Shown here: piece after piece, positions 9,873 through 22,300 of the stretch
Layout: every line of letters begins with the position of its first letter
Position numbering within the stretch: the stretch's first letter is position 1
Source of the DNA: Salvia splendens
Taxonomy: Eukaryota; Streptophyta; Magnoliopsida; Lamiales; Lamiaceae
Direction of reading: 5' to 3'
Assembly: GCF_004379255.2 (NCBI RefSeq)
Contig: NC_056045.1
Location: 4,932,560 to 4,996,559, forward strand
DNA: 64,000 nucleotides
The notes under the pieces: generated by a model
Databases searched by the model: none
What the model saw: the letters and a program-made list of their open reading frames with translations, nothing else
Told to the model about the DNA's origin: nothing
Position numbers and translations under genes: made by a program

Positions 9873-12066
9873 CTATACGTATGTGTTATATACCTGGAGG
9901 CGTTTTTTTGGTGGCGAAATAACTTTAATCTTAGTTATAGAATCAGTAGAGTGGTTGCCGGCGGAGGAACAAGGAGGCAAGCCCCGCGACCGGGCGCGTT
10001 TATAGGTTGTAAGAATGTGATGAGGTGAAGCGGTCTTGGAGACGGATTGAAGGAAGAAGAAATGAGGCTTTTCGCAAGAGTCGTTGGACAGCGGGCGCGT
10101 GTTGAACATGTAGAAAGGGCGCTCGGAGCCACTCGCCCACGGTGTGAACGTTTCGATGGGCAATTGTAGGTAGCTCCGCGGCAATATTCTCTCGTATATT
10201 TGGGTAGAGTAACCCCACGACACGGAGATAGACCAGTTGGTTTTCCGGTGGTAGCAGATGGTCTGTTGAAGAAGCCGGGACTGGTCAGCGTTGGCCGCCC
10301 TCATGAGGTGGCGCGTGGATTGGATGCGGTCCATGGAAGGGAATATGGGATCCATTGCGTCGAAGTGATGGAAGGTCATCACAGGAACTTTGGGATGGGC
10401 TGATAGATAGCCTGAGAAGTCTCCATGTAAATCTACCTGCAAAATTTAGTTACACTACTTCACAACCATGAAATAGTCATCAGAAAAAATGTCATATATT
10501 TGGATCGAAGCAAGTTTTAAGAAATTGTTTTATTTTATAAAAAATGAATAAAATTGTAGTATCTTATAACACCGTAGAAAAACTATATTATTCATATAGC
10601 ATTATCAAATATATTTGATATTTTGTATGAATTATAATGCAAAAACCTCTATCATCAGGAAAATTCTTATTTTAACATTTTGAATATGGAATATATTCCC
10701 TCCGTCCAACTTTAGGAGTCTCAGTTTACTATTTTTGGATATCTCATTTTAGGAGTCTCGGTTGGAATATTCCATAAATTAATGGTAATAGACCCTACAT
10801 TCCACTAATATTTTTCAAGTCACATTTGATTATAAAGCTAATATATAAAAATAGAACTCACATTTCACTAACTTTTTAACCACCAAATAGAACTCCTAAA
10901 GTGGGACAGAGGGGTTAGAAAAAAAACTCTAATCCAATTTTTATCACATCCGTCCATGCATCTATTCATTAAGAAAATGGTGTTGTTTAGTTGAAAAATA
11001 TCAACAATATATTACATGTTCACGAACGGATTTAATTGTTACCGGATAAGTGCAAACAGGTCTAAACTTCATAATTTTTTCAACTAATTATTGCCGAACA
11101 AACTAGAATCATATCTGACATTATGGGATCGTCCAAATGATCGACATTGTCCATTTCCATCAATTTGGTGATTCCATTTCCAGTGTGTAATAAATTAATA
11201 TGACTAGGAATAGATCCAAATCATATTTGACATGATTGAATCTTCCAACATGAGATTGTCCTATTCCAGATTTGGTTAATCCCTTATCCATATATATGAA
11301 TCAAACTAACCTGGTGAATTCCTTTATGAGGAGTGAGGCTGACCCCAACATCAGCAATGCACGCCATACTAATCCAATCAGCCGACCAGCCACCCGCATG
11401 CCTAATCAAACACCCATCCATGTCCCTCACCAGCGCCTTCGCCAGCGGGTAGCTCATCACGATCCCCCCGCCCCGAACGCCTGGTCGAACGACTACCACA
11501 AGTTCGATATCACGCTCTCCGAGTGCCACCCGAGATAATAGTACTTCCTATGATCCAACTCCGCCAGCACATCCACCACGATCTCCACAAATACCACCGT
11601 GTCGTCGTCCCCCATCACCACCCACCTCACCCCCTCCCGCTCCTCCCTCAGCAGCTCCACCAGCCCGTGCACCATCCGCGGCATCAGCTCGAACCGCGGC
11701 TTCGTCTCCCGAAAAAGCCCCGACAGGTCGTCCACAACTTTTACAGAGGGGCGGCCTTGGAACTCTGGAGGTGGGGCCAAATCCAGGATGACGTACCCGC
11801 GGGTCTTGTTGGGCCGCCACCACGCCTCCAGGTAGCCCCTCCGGTGGGGCCATGTTGGGACGGACCCCATCATGCCGAAGGCTATGTGGCTCAAGTTGGT
11901 CCGATGGTCGTCATTGCCCGGCCCACCGGGGCCGGGACCAGGACCGACAGGAGTAATTGGTGGGGCTTTTGGGTGGTGATGATCAAATTGAGAAATAGGC
12001 CTATGACTATGAGGGTTTTCCATAAGGTGGAGCTTGTGAAGAAATTTTTTAAATTGGGAGAAGCCA
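9873..12066 (-). pseudogene. DUF604 / Fringe-like glycosyltransferase, disrupted
   Basis: Resembles the plant DUF604 family (Fringe-like, beta-1,3-glycosyltransferase fold, Golgi type II membrane proteins). Exon 1 spans 12066-11311 and exon 2 10436-9873, with GT-AG junctions in phase 0. The ATG at 12066 opens a frame with a typical membrane anchor (TLWKTLIVIGLFLNLIIT). The catalytic part (LSHIAFGMMGS, then WVVMGDDDTVVF with its DxD metal site) is in another frame, so a frameshift lies between them near 11890-11970. After YYYLGWHSESVISNLW comes an in-frame TAG near 11475-11485, then a second frameshift in the G-run encoding AFGGGG. Exon 2 is intact (HFDAMDPIFPSM, QQTICYHRKTNWSISVSWGY, FNTRP). 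Three lesions make it a pseudogene unless they are sequencing errors. Confidence 0.8.
10696..10916. mobile_element. Stowaway-like MITE in the intron of the DUF604 pseudogene
   Basis: Ends TTCCCTCCGTCCAACTTTAG and CTCCTAAAGTGGGACAGAGG are inverted copies next to TA. The boundaries are accurate to within a few bases. Confidence 0.75.
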
Positions 12067-13347
12067 TTAGTTTGATTTGTGATGGAGTTATTAGTTTTAC
12101 TTTTATGAAGAGTTAGTAGTGATTATTTCGTTTTGGGGCACATTGATTTGTCAACTCTATAGGGATTTCTTTTGATTAATACGTATATCACAATCACATG
12201 GCTCTGACCAATACTTTTCTGGCAATGTTAATTCAGGAAAAAAAAAATTAAGTGGCAGCCATAGAGGAAAAAGAATAATAAGGAAACGTGTATTAGTTTA
12301 TACTCGAATAATAAGGAAAAAATTGATCAGTCAAATATTGTGCAACTTGAATATGTTAAATCGAACTATATGATAGGGTCTTCTCTTCTCATTGGTTGAT
12401 ACTATTATTAGAATAATTTAGGGTCTTCTCTTTGGTTGTAAGTCTATACAACTATAATTCCAAAAGGAGGGTGTCAATTTGGAAGTGATTGAAAATGATT
12501 TCATGTACTATAATTTTGTTATAAATACTAATAAATGGTCAATCAAACTCAATTATTCATATCTTTATTATAATCTTTCTAATTCAACTTTTTTTTTATT
12601 CATGGTTAATGCTGGTCTTAAAATTACTAACTTTTCAAATCGTGCAAATTTCCTATGACGATTTTTGTCCATGGTTTGAATCGACATTTCATTTTTAATC
12701 TGATGTAGGTCTTTGTGAAACTAGACGTGACCTAAAATGGACAAGTAATCGCATCGAAAAGCCACATTCACTATCTCAAACTTTCGAAGAAAGAAACGGA
12801 AGAGAAGAGGGTGCAAATACATATTGTCTTCTACTTCTATCAAAGAAAATTCATCATTCCTGGACTCAATCTGGAAATGGACTTATGTAGCTATGTGATC
12901 TACGCATTGATTAAAAATAAATAGGGAAGGAATAGAAAAATCAGTTGTTCGGATACGCATAATTAAAAATGAACAAGAAGGAAAGGATTCTTCAGGTAAA
13001 ATCTCAGTTTCATTAAAATATTACACGACTGACGACACCCCAATGCTTGAGAAATACTATATGCATATATTATAAATAGCAAATTATAATAAAATGTTTT
13101 GACCAGAAATACAGTTATGACACGATCAATCAATCGAATAAACACGTTGGAACATGTGTATAAGCGTAATATACGGGTGTATGTATTTATCAATGAAATT
13201 TTGAGTCATAGAAAATGGATCGAGTTATAGATAAACCTGTTTTTAATTTTTATTTTATATTTTTGGTCATCCACGACGCATCTCTCTTTTTTTGGGGGTG
13301 TCGAACTGGGATGTAGTGGAGGAGTTCGAGGAACTGAAGCCCAATTT
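12067..13347. other. Intergenic DNA upstream of the DUF604 pseudogene
   Basis: AT-rich; no gene is seen. Confidence 0.5.
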
Positions 13348-13482
13348 TTGGCAATCGATATTTCATCCAAAATAATCATGTTGTGCCATATAATGCATGT
13401 ATACATGATGTCAGTAAGCACTTTCTTGACAAATTTTCCAATGACAAAGCATGATTGTCAAGCATGTCGGGGAAATTGCGGG
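13348..13482 (-). pseudogene. PIF/Harbinger transposase remnant (C-terminal part)
   Basis: The minus strand encodes DIMYTCIIWHNMIILDE preceded by a lysine- and valine-rich stretch. This matches the C-terminal [17 protein letters not shown] segment of the intact transposase at 19541-20863. Only this piece survives. Confidence 0.7.
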
Positions 13483-13484
13483 GT

Positions 13485-13671
13485 GCTTTGTGATAGAAAT
13501 CTATGGGTTCCATCCAAGCTTTGTGATAGAAATCTATGGGTTCCATCCTAAAACCAATTGGTGATAGGAGAAGTGGCCCATGGGATTTGTATACTAGTTA
13601 TCCATGGGTTCCATCCTAAAACCAATTGGTGATAGGAGGAGTGGCCCATGAGATTTATATACTAGTTTCAG
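13485..13671. repeat. Two adjoining short tandem duplications (33 bp and 68 bp)
   Basis: A 33-bp unit starting GCTTTGTGATAGAAATCTAT occurs at 13485 and 13518. A 68-bp unit starting ATGGGTTCCATCCTAAAACC occurs at 13536 and 13604. The second copies differ by only a few bases. Confidence 0.85.
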
Positions 13672-16363
13672 TTTTTCTTTTAACACCGATGTTGGACAGT
13701 TATATGTTATTTTTCTAGTTTCAATTGCCAACACTTTGTGGAGATGGGGCAATTATTGACAGTCGTTTGTTGTGGGCGCCCTCGTGTTTTCATGTATTCT
13801 ATCCAGATTGCATCGCAAATGCCCCTAGCAATATCATTTTATCATTCTCACACAATGGCACAATGTCTCGCAATGTGAAAGTACTTGTCGAACATATCAG
13901 AATTTATGTCGGTCACGACCGGTCGATTTGCCGATGTACACTTTTATAGAATAAATTTTCACATATAAGAAATTGACGATGAAATACATCTTCCCACCAT
14001 CGCGACTTGTCAGTGAAATAATGTACTAAGTTGAATAAACACTCCCATAAAAATGGGAATTTTGGCAATTAACATGTATTTTAATGCAAAATTAGTAAAT
14101 TAAGAGGGAGAAAAAATAATTATTGGATATTGTTAGTGGAGAATGAGGTCTAATTCATAAAAAAGAAAAAGTTGCCAAAATAGAAGTGAAATAATTTTGT
14201 GGAACGTACCAAAATGGAAAAGAAAGAATATTTTCATGAACAAAAAGATTATATTAAATAAGGTGATTAATATTTAATATCCTCGTCTTCCCAACTCTCC
14301 TCGTGTGCATAATAGTTGAGATTGATAATTGTAAGAGAAAACGGAGCAAAATGATTAAAAGAAACAATGAAGGATGTGGAAGGGGATAGTAATAGGAGAC
14401 ATGTAGAAATTAAAAATAAATAAAATAATTGAAATGTGACCATTGTTAAACCGCACGATTTCAAATATAGAAAAAAATTAATGCTAGAAAATAGTATATT
14501 TTCATTTTTTTTTTAGTAACAAAATTTTGAGATATTCATATTTATGCCGCATCAGTGCATCACACATGTCACTGAATGGCCACGAGGGGGGAGGGCACGT
14601 AGCGTAATGCACACCCCTCTTCGTTTGCAGAAGAGACACAATGTGTTCTGCAATGGTCCCGTCCTAGGTGACGTGATCACGCGGATGTTCCTGGAATTAG
14701 CATTGTCTAAAAATCAAGTAATGTTAAGTTAGGTCTCTTTGTATCGCTTCAATTAGATTCCATCATTGCATTGGAATAATTTGGAATGCATAATTAATTA
14801 TATGATTATTTCAGCCCATCCAAGGATAGCATGGGCTGGTTTTATAAGTTAATACCAGAACCCCATTGTTGAGCCCAACTAGCAAATAAGAACACGAAAC
14901 CATTTGTTTTATTAGAAATTTAATTAATACCATCGGTAATCACCAAATAAGGCAGTATGTTCGGTGACCAAATCAAAAGGAAATTTTAGTACTAGTACTA
15001 ACAATAACATCGTTTTAGTAGAAACTCAATTAATTTCTTTTTCAAAATCCAGATGCGTGCTTTTCGTCTCTAAACACTGAATTTGTGATATTAAGATTTT
15101 GATAATAATATCATGTAACTTTCAAAAAAAATTTATTTTTTTCCATGAATTTTGAACTTGGCAAATAAGATTACAAATTTAAAAGTATAATATTTTTAAA
15201 TTTAAAAAAATAATTAAAAATAATAGTAATTTTATTTCTTAAAATAACTCGTATACAACCCTAACCCAACCCGAAATCATCGGATTCTGATTGGGTCGAT
15301 CCAATTAGGACCCAAACCCAATAAAGCTTGACCTAAACCCATTAATTTCGTGCATGTTCGTGTCGGGTTAAAAATTGCCGGCCATACTTTTGATAATTGA
15401 TATTTTATTATATTTTTCCTTCAACCATATATTTTTAATAGGTCAACATTCTTCATGTCATTAATATTTCAAATATTAATGGAATGAACCCAAGACTAAA
15501 TGAATTAACATTATATATTCCATTTTCCTCTAAAAATAGTCATAAATACGTAGTTCGGAAAACTGAAACATTGAAATGACAAAGAAAGTTACCTAAAACA
15601 AGAAAAAAGAATTGGCAAATAAAGTTATCCACATTAGTTTGCCTTGGACAAGACATGAAAATCCCAAGTAACGAATAGGCCTAATATATTGTTGATAACA
15701 TGAAATATCCACATTAGTTTGCCTTAAAAATGCCTCGTTGTAATAACCATTAGGCACCAAACGTATCATTTTCAAGAATAAAACATTTCATCACTTTTTT
15801 AACAATTGAAATACTAACATGACATTTTAAATTTTACATCATTTATCTACGTAACAATGGACATTTTATATATACTATGTAGAAATGTTTGCTTATTGAT
15901 TTTTGGGATATTGGCCTAATATCATGGAATTTTTTAAAAGTTGAGATTTTCATGGCCGCAAATAAATTAATTATAAAGTTATATTGCAAAATAATTTAAC
16001 TCTAAAAGTCTTATCTCAAATGTGTTAGTGGAAGTGTTTACGTCCAAGTATGACCCATTGAGGAATATTTTTGTGAATTACTTGTTTTATTTGATTTTTG
16101 GAAATGTGAAGCTAGTTAGGGGGAATTAATATTCATCGAACTCGGAATATTAAGATAAGATTTGGCCCATAAATTGGGGTAATAAAATTAGGTGGCTTTC
16201 CCTTAACTCCCTCTCTGCAAGGCCATTGATGGCAGCACTCAAGTGTATGTGTATCCCTTCATTCACCCATCCAAATCACAACATCCAAAGCTCATTGTGT
16301 TTGGTTTATTAATAGGAACACAACACAACACCCACACATTGTTGAGAGTGAAATTGAATATAT
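13672..16363. other. Long AT-rich intergenic region upstream of the ABCG gene
   Basis: No gene is seen. It holds a decayed MITE (listed separately) and, around 15245-15390, a block of ACCCAACCC / CGTGTCGGGTT sequence of the sort found in dispersed plant repeats. An 18-bp direct repeat (TCCACATTAGTTTGCCTT) occurs near 15628 and 15708. The last few hundred bases should contain the ABCG promoter; no convincing TATA box stood out. Confidence 0.5.
14045..14240. mobile_element. Decayed Stowaway-like MITE (family C)
   Basis: The interior TTTTAATGCAAAATTAGTAA and TATTGTTAGTGGAGAATGAG match the MITEs at 33975 and 34391, but the termini have lost the CTCCCTCCGT consensus. Limits are approximate. Confidence 0.5.
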
Positions 16364-19300
16364 ATGGAGATAGAAATATCAGCTGCTCCTGAGCTTCGCG
16401 GTGGGGCGGCCGCGTTCCTAGCTTGGGAGGACTTGACGGCGCTGCTCCCAAACTCCGGCAACGGCCCCACCAGAAGGCTCATCAATGCCTTGACCGGTTA
16501 TGCCCTTCCCGGCCGAATCATGGCCGTTATGGGCCCTTCCGCCTCCGGCAAGTCCACTTTTCTTGATGCTCTTGCAGGTATATCTCTCTATATTTCCAGC
16601 ATAGATTGCGTGTTTTTATAATGACTCGAACCCTCAACCTAACTAATTGAATGTGTTAGCAACTTGATTGTGTTCGTCGCCTTGTGTATTTTGTTTTATG
16701 ACCTTTTTGTGGGGACTAAACATACTACTCCTTTCGTTGACCCCTTACTTGAGCGGCACGGGATTTTAGGTAGCTTTATTTTGTGTGTTAAGTGGAGAGA
16801 GTAAAGTAAGAGAAAGTGAATAAAGTAGAAATAAATGTGTTTCCATTTTTAGTAATGAGTCATCTTAATTGGGACAAATCAAAAAGGAAAGTGTGTCATC
16901 TTCAATAGGACGGAGGGAGTAGTATTGTTTTTGTTGCAAAATCTAACAAAATATTTCTACTTATATCCATCAGAAAATAATCAAAATATGAATATGCATA
17001 TGATGAAACTGAGGAAGATTGTGTTATATGCAATTGAAACCATGCATTAAGCTTTCGGCTTCGTCCAATAAAAATAGGCTGAATTTTTTTTTTCTTGTCC
17101 CATAGAAATAGTTCATATTTCTTTATAGAAATTTTTTCACATTTTTTTACTTTATTATTTATGGGCTCTACTGTTCACTGCATTATTTTCAACTATTTTT
17201 TCTTATTCTCTATTACTTTACTAAATATGTATTAAAGCTTGTGTCATCTTCAAATGGTTTATTTTTTTATGGGACAGATGAAGTATTATATACAGATGTG
17301 TGATCAAATACTAACTTTTTATAGTAATAACTAATAACTAACTATCAATTTTGTATGTTAAAAATATCAACACAAACACATAAATTTATCAATCTTCTTG
17401 TGTTGATATTTAAATTTACATGTTGTATTGATATAATTATATTTTTGTGTTGATAATTTTAATACACAGAATTGAAAGTTATTAATTATTACTGTAAATT
17501 AGTTAGTAAACTAACGCAACCCATTATATATGTCCTCACACCCATAATTGTATTTAATTTAACTTTGACATAATGAATAGTACTTGGTAATTAAATAGAA
17601 AGTCTATTATGCTAATATCATTTGTATTATTTATTGATAATTGACACTAATATAGTACTGGTAAGTAAAAATATATAATCAAGTAATTGTTCATAACAAA
17701 TTCTGGAAAAGCAAGGCATGAGCAGGTAAAATATCTAGCATACTGAACATATTAACTATTCAACGCTATTCTATTTATTTATTTGTCCGACGCTTTAAAG
17801 AAGCATTTAATATGGTTTCTATTAACGGTTGACAGTCACATGATACGTACTCATTATTTTGGAATTTATATTTTATAGTACTCTGTTTAATTAATTGAAC
17901 ATGGTATATAAACGTGGTAATCAGTCTATTTTAACTCTTGCATGAGTATTATGTTGAATTTTGGTTCTCTTTTCATTAAAGATGGAGGAGTCCTGCCAAA
18001 TTAATTCTGTCAAATACTCAAATGGTCCATTTTTACTTTATTTTATTATATTTGAACCCTCTTTTTATATTATGACATCATTATCATTTAGTCCACAGCT
18101 TTTCATTGATTTTTGTTCAATCCCACATAATTTAAAATTAGAATATGAATTGTAAATTTTCATTTTTCATAATTGTTCCAAGATGATCAAAATCAAAATT
18201 AATGTGACAAAATCAAAGTAGATATAAATGGCAACAAAACCACGTCCTTTTGGATAAATCGGTGTCTTTTAATTAACACTCAAAATATAATGATGTTGTT
18301 TTGTTGTCCTATCATATTTGATTTTGTCATATTAGTTTCAATTTTAACCATTATTAATTATTGAGAAAATTATAAAACTGTGAATGTATATTCTGATTGT
18401 GAAGTGTTAAATTATTAACAATAGGATTAGGGGTTAGGATTAGTTTTAAAGAAAATTCCAAGTTTGATATTCTATAGTGTGATTTTTCTGTCAAAAAATT
18501 AATGACATTTTGTATTTGTAACATGTTAAAACAATTACTATTGGTTCAAAATTAACACTACAAAAAGTGAAAAAAATAATATTAAATGGGAAGGGCATTC
18601 ATTAATATGATTGAACTTTGAGACAGTTTTGCTTGACCATATTTTCTGAGTCGAGAAAGACATTCACACTTGTCCTGCTGCAACAATTGTTCAAACTTTT
18701 TGACACTTTTGGAGTAGTTTAATTGTGGTAGTTGATTTTGAATTATATATGAAGCTTTGCATTAAATATGTATCTAACATACTTTATCATGCATTTGATT
18801 TTTGCAGGCAGGCTTTCTGGAAATGTGGTCATGTCTGGTAACGTTCTTCTCAATGGAAAAATAAAAAAGAGTCTTCACTACGGCAATGTTGTAAGTAAAA
18901 CTACTAACTAAGCTTTTTCTTTATTGAAATATTGTAAATACTCCTATAATATATTTGTTAAAAGTTGCACAAGCCCATAAACAAGAAATTGAATGAGCCA
19001 TTCATGCTAATAGCTAATTTTTGGCGATTTATACTGATTTTATTTTTAAAATATATATGATCGTTTAACACAATTAATAATTTATAGGCTATAGCTCAAG
19101 AGGCATACATGAGAGAGAGATGGTCATATGGTGCAGAGTGTATTGAATTTGTTGTTGGGTATATGAGAAATAAATACGGATAGAATGATTCCTCATAAGT
19201 GCATCTGCAGTGGTGCGGACCCGGCGGAATTTCCCGCGGACTTCCCAAAAACACCTCATACCATGTCATAAGACCATCAGCAGTGAGGCGCCCTAAGGCG

Positions 19301-22300
19301 CGCCCTATAGCGCGCCACGTCAGCATTTTTATCTTCCTCCTTCTCCACCTGCAGTGGGGCGCCCTAAAGCGCGCCCTAAGGCGCGCCCTATCGCGCGCCA
19401 CATCATCAATTTTGTAATATTTACAAAATACATACGAATTAAAAAAAAAACTAAAATACATTTAAAATACGAATTTTAAAAACTTCATTCATTTAATAAA
19501 AATTAATACATTACAATGCGAAATAATAAAAAACGCAAACTCAGCGACGGCGGTTACGAGCCCACACTTCTTCAATCATGTCGCTCATGAGCTGCGCATG
19601 CTCCTGTTGGTTGCGCATTGAGGCCTGCCTAGATAAAACCTCATCGAAACCTAACGGTAACCCTCTATCGGGTGTCTCGGTCGATGTACCGGCAGAGCTA
19701 GATGCACGGTCGTCGTCATTCCAATCGGTGATGCTTCCGCCTTCACTCTCGACTATCATGTTGTGCATGATTATGCACGCATATATGACATCGGCGATGA
19801 CTTCCTTGTACCAGAAACGAGCCGGCCCTTTCACAATTGCCCACCGTGATTGGAGCACCCCAAATGCCTGCTCTACATCCTTCCGCGCCGCCTCTTGCTT
19901 TTGCGCAAATAAAACCCTCTTCTCACCAATCGGGCAGCTGACCGTCTTTAGGAAAACTGGCCACCGTGGGTAGATGTCGTCGGCCAAGTAGTACCCCATA
20001 TGGTATTGGCGTCTGTTGACAGTGAACTCTATGGCCGGGCCGTTGCCGTTACATTGGTCGGTGAAGAGGGTGGACGAGTTGAGAACGTTGATGTCGTTGT
20101 TCGACCCGGCTATGCCGAAGTAAGCATGCCAGATCCAAACCCGATAGTTAGCGACGGCTTCGAGGATCATCGTCGGGTGGCTGCCCTTGTATCCACTTGT
20201 GAATTGGCCTCTCCACGCCGTCGGACAGTTCTTCCACTGCCAGTGCATACAGTCGATGCTCCCGAGCATCCCAGGAAACCCGTGCGCCCTCTCGTGCATC
20301 TGCATCAGACCCTGGCAATCAGTGGCTGTCAGCTTGCGCAAATATGTGTCGCCATAGGCCTCTACTATCCCCCGACAAAAGTACTTCAGACACTCGCGGC
20401 CTGTAGTCTCCCCACAGTGGAGGTACTCGTCAAAAAGGTCCACCGTGGTGCCGTATGCCAACTGACGAATAGCAGTCGTGCACTTTTGCAATGGTGTAAG
20501 GCCGGGTTTCCCGATGCCGTCCTCCCGAAACGTGAAGTATTCTTCACGTGAAGACAATGTACGAACAATGCTGAGAAAAAGGTACCTCGACATTTGAAAC
20601 CGGCGGCGGAACACAGTCGGGCCCCAACGTGGTTGTTCGGCAAAATAGTCTTCAACCAGACGCCTGTGAGCTTCCTCGTGGTTGCGTCGGACATACGTCT
20701 TATATCGAATAGGACGATGGACTTGCTCAGCCGCCGCCTTCTCGCGCTGCATTTGCGAATAGCATGCCGCCATGGCCTCTTCAACGGCTGCATCTAATGC
20801 TTCGTCAATCGAACGACCGGAATCAGACGAACTAGAACTATTGGTGTCTTCGCCGGGATTCATTTTCGTTGGATGTTGAGAGAGAATATGTTGAGAGATA
20901 GTCGATATGTTCGTATGCACAACTGAATGAGAAACGAGATTTATATAAAAAAACGAAACCGCGTGCCATCGTCCGCGGCCTTCACAATGGGGCGGACGAT
21001 GTCGCGGACGATGGCCATCGTCCGCGACCATCGTCCGCGACGTCCGCAAAGGAGCGGACGATGGTGCGGACGATGGCCATCTTCCGCGGTTTAAGTCGCG
21101 CCCGAAGCATAGGCCGCGACTATCGTCCGCGGCCTATGCCACACACCCACAGTGGGGGCGGACGATTAATGGCGCGGACGATGCGCGCCATCGGGCGTGC
21201 CATCGTCCGCCCATTGTGGATGGACTAAGGACTTCCCACTGCTCTGCCACGTCATACGGAATTCCCACTGCACAGTGGCGGACTTCCCCTGCGGAATTCC
21301 CGACGGAATTCCCACATTAAAAAAAATCACAAATTCACAAATTAAATAATTTTCGGAAGTAAACAATTTATGGGATTAAAATTTCAACGCAAATACGGAG
21401 AAAATGCAACCACTCTATTTTAAAAAAAAACATACTTCATTAAAAAAAATTGCATAATTACTAAAACAAGTACATTATTTTTAAAATAAAAACCGGCTCC
21501 TCACTCCTCGGATTCCCCGCCGTCGGTTCCCTCGCCGACCCCCTCGCCGTCGCTATCCGACATCGCGTCGAACCCCAAGTCGCGGCGCATACTGTTGAGG
21601 AGGGGTCTAAGCTTCCGCTTGTAGTGGGGGTCGGTCGCTTGGCGCCATTCCTGCATCGCACGTAACAAGGCGTCATGTGCGGTGATGCGGGCATAGGAGG
21701 GGTTCTCGGGATCCGGATCGTTTTGGGTGGGTGCTGCCGATTGGGCCTCGGCGGATCCGCTGGGACTGAGACTTCCTCTCGACAAACGCGCCGTGGACCT
21801 TTGCCCAATCAGGCGACGGCAGCGGGCAGACGATGTGGGAGTGGGGAACTCTGCCTCGGAGGGGGGGAGTTCAGCGGAACCAGCACTGCTACTGTACTCT
21901 CCGGATGCGCTGATCCTCGTCCGCTTCGGCCAGCCGGATTCCACACCCTCAGTGAACTTGGGCGAATCCTGAACCGCGAGATACACTTCCCAATATTTGA
22001 ATTCCCCGAGGCACTTTTCGGGGTCGGGGAACTGCTGGTGAGACAGCATCTTCACGTCCTCGGCAGACATGCCGCTAGTTGCCGTGCGGAGGTTGTTTGT
22101 GTAAATGCCGGCAAATCGGCTGAGCGGCTTCTTCAACCGATCTCACTGTTTCCGGCATTGCTCCGAGTTGTGGGGCTTCCCTGTTGGCGGTTTGAACTGG
22201 AGGTAGCTCTGGCTAATGCGCCACCACATCCGGTCGATGTGCTGGTTCGCCCCGACGTATGGATCCTCAACCACACTGATCCACGCCTTCGCCAGCGCGA

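Larger units (their letters stand above)
19272..21225 (-). mobile_element. Inner PIF/Harbinger element with transposase, nested in the outer one
   Basis: Ends GACCATCAGCAGTGAGGCG (left) and, reverse complemented, GTCCATCCACAATGGGCGG (right) are flanked by TAA at 19269-19271 and 21226-21228. Length is 1,954 bp. The insertion point is 73 bp inside the left end of the outer element. It encodes an apparently intact transposase but no SANT-type partner gene. Left subterminal repeats are GGCGCGCC-like; right subterminal repeats are CGTCCGCG-like. Confidence 0.88.

Noticed and set aside
11523..12116. Plus-strand ORF of 197 codons
   Set aside because: Antisense shadow of the DUF604 glycosyltransferase exon; GC-rich and of no known family.
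20000..20551. Plus-strand ORF inside the Harbinger transposase
   Set aside because: Antisense shadow of a conserved DDE transposase.
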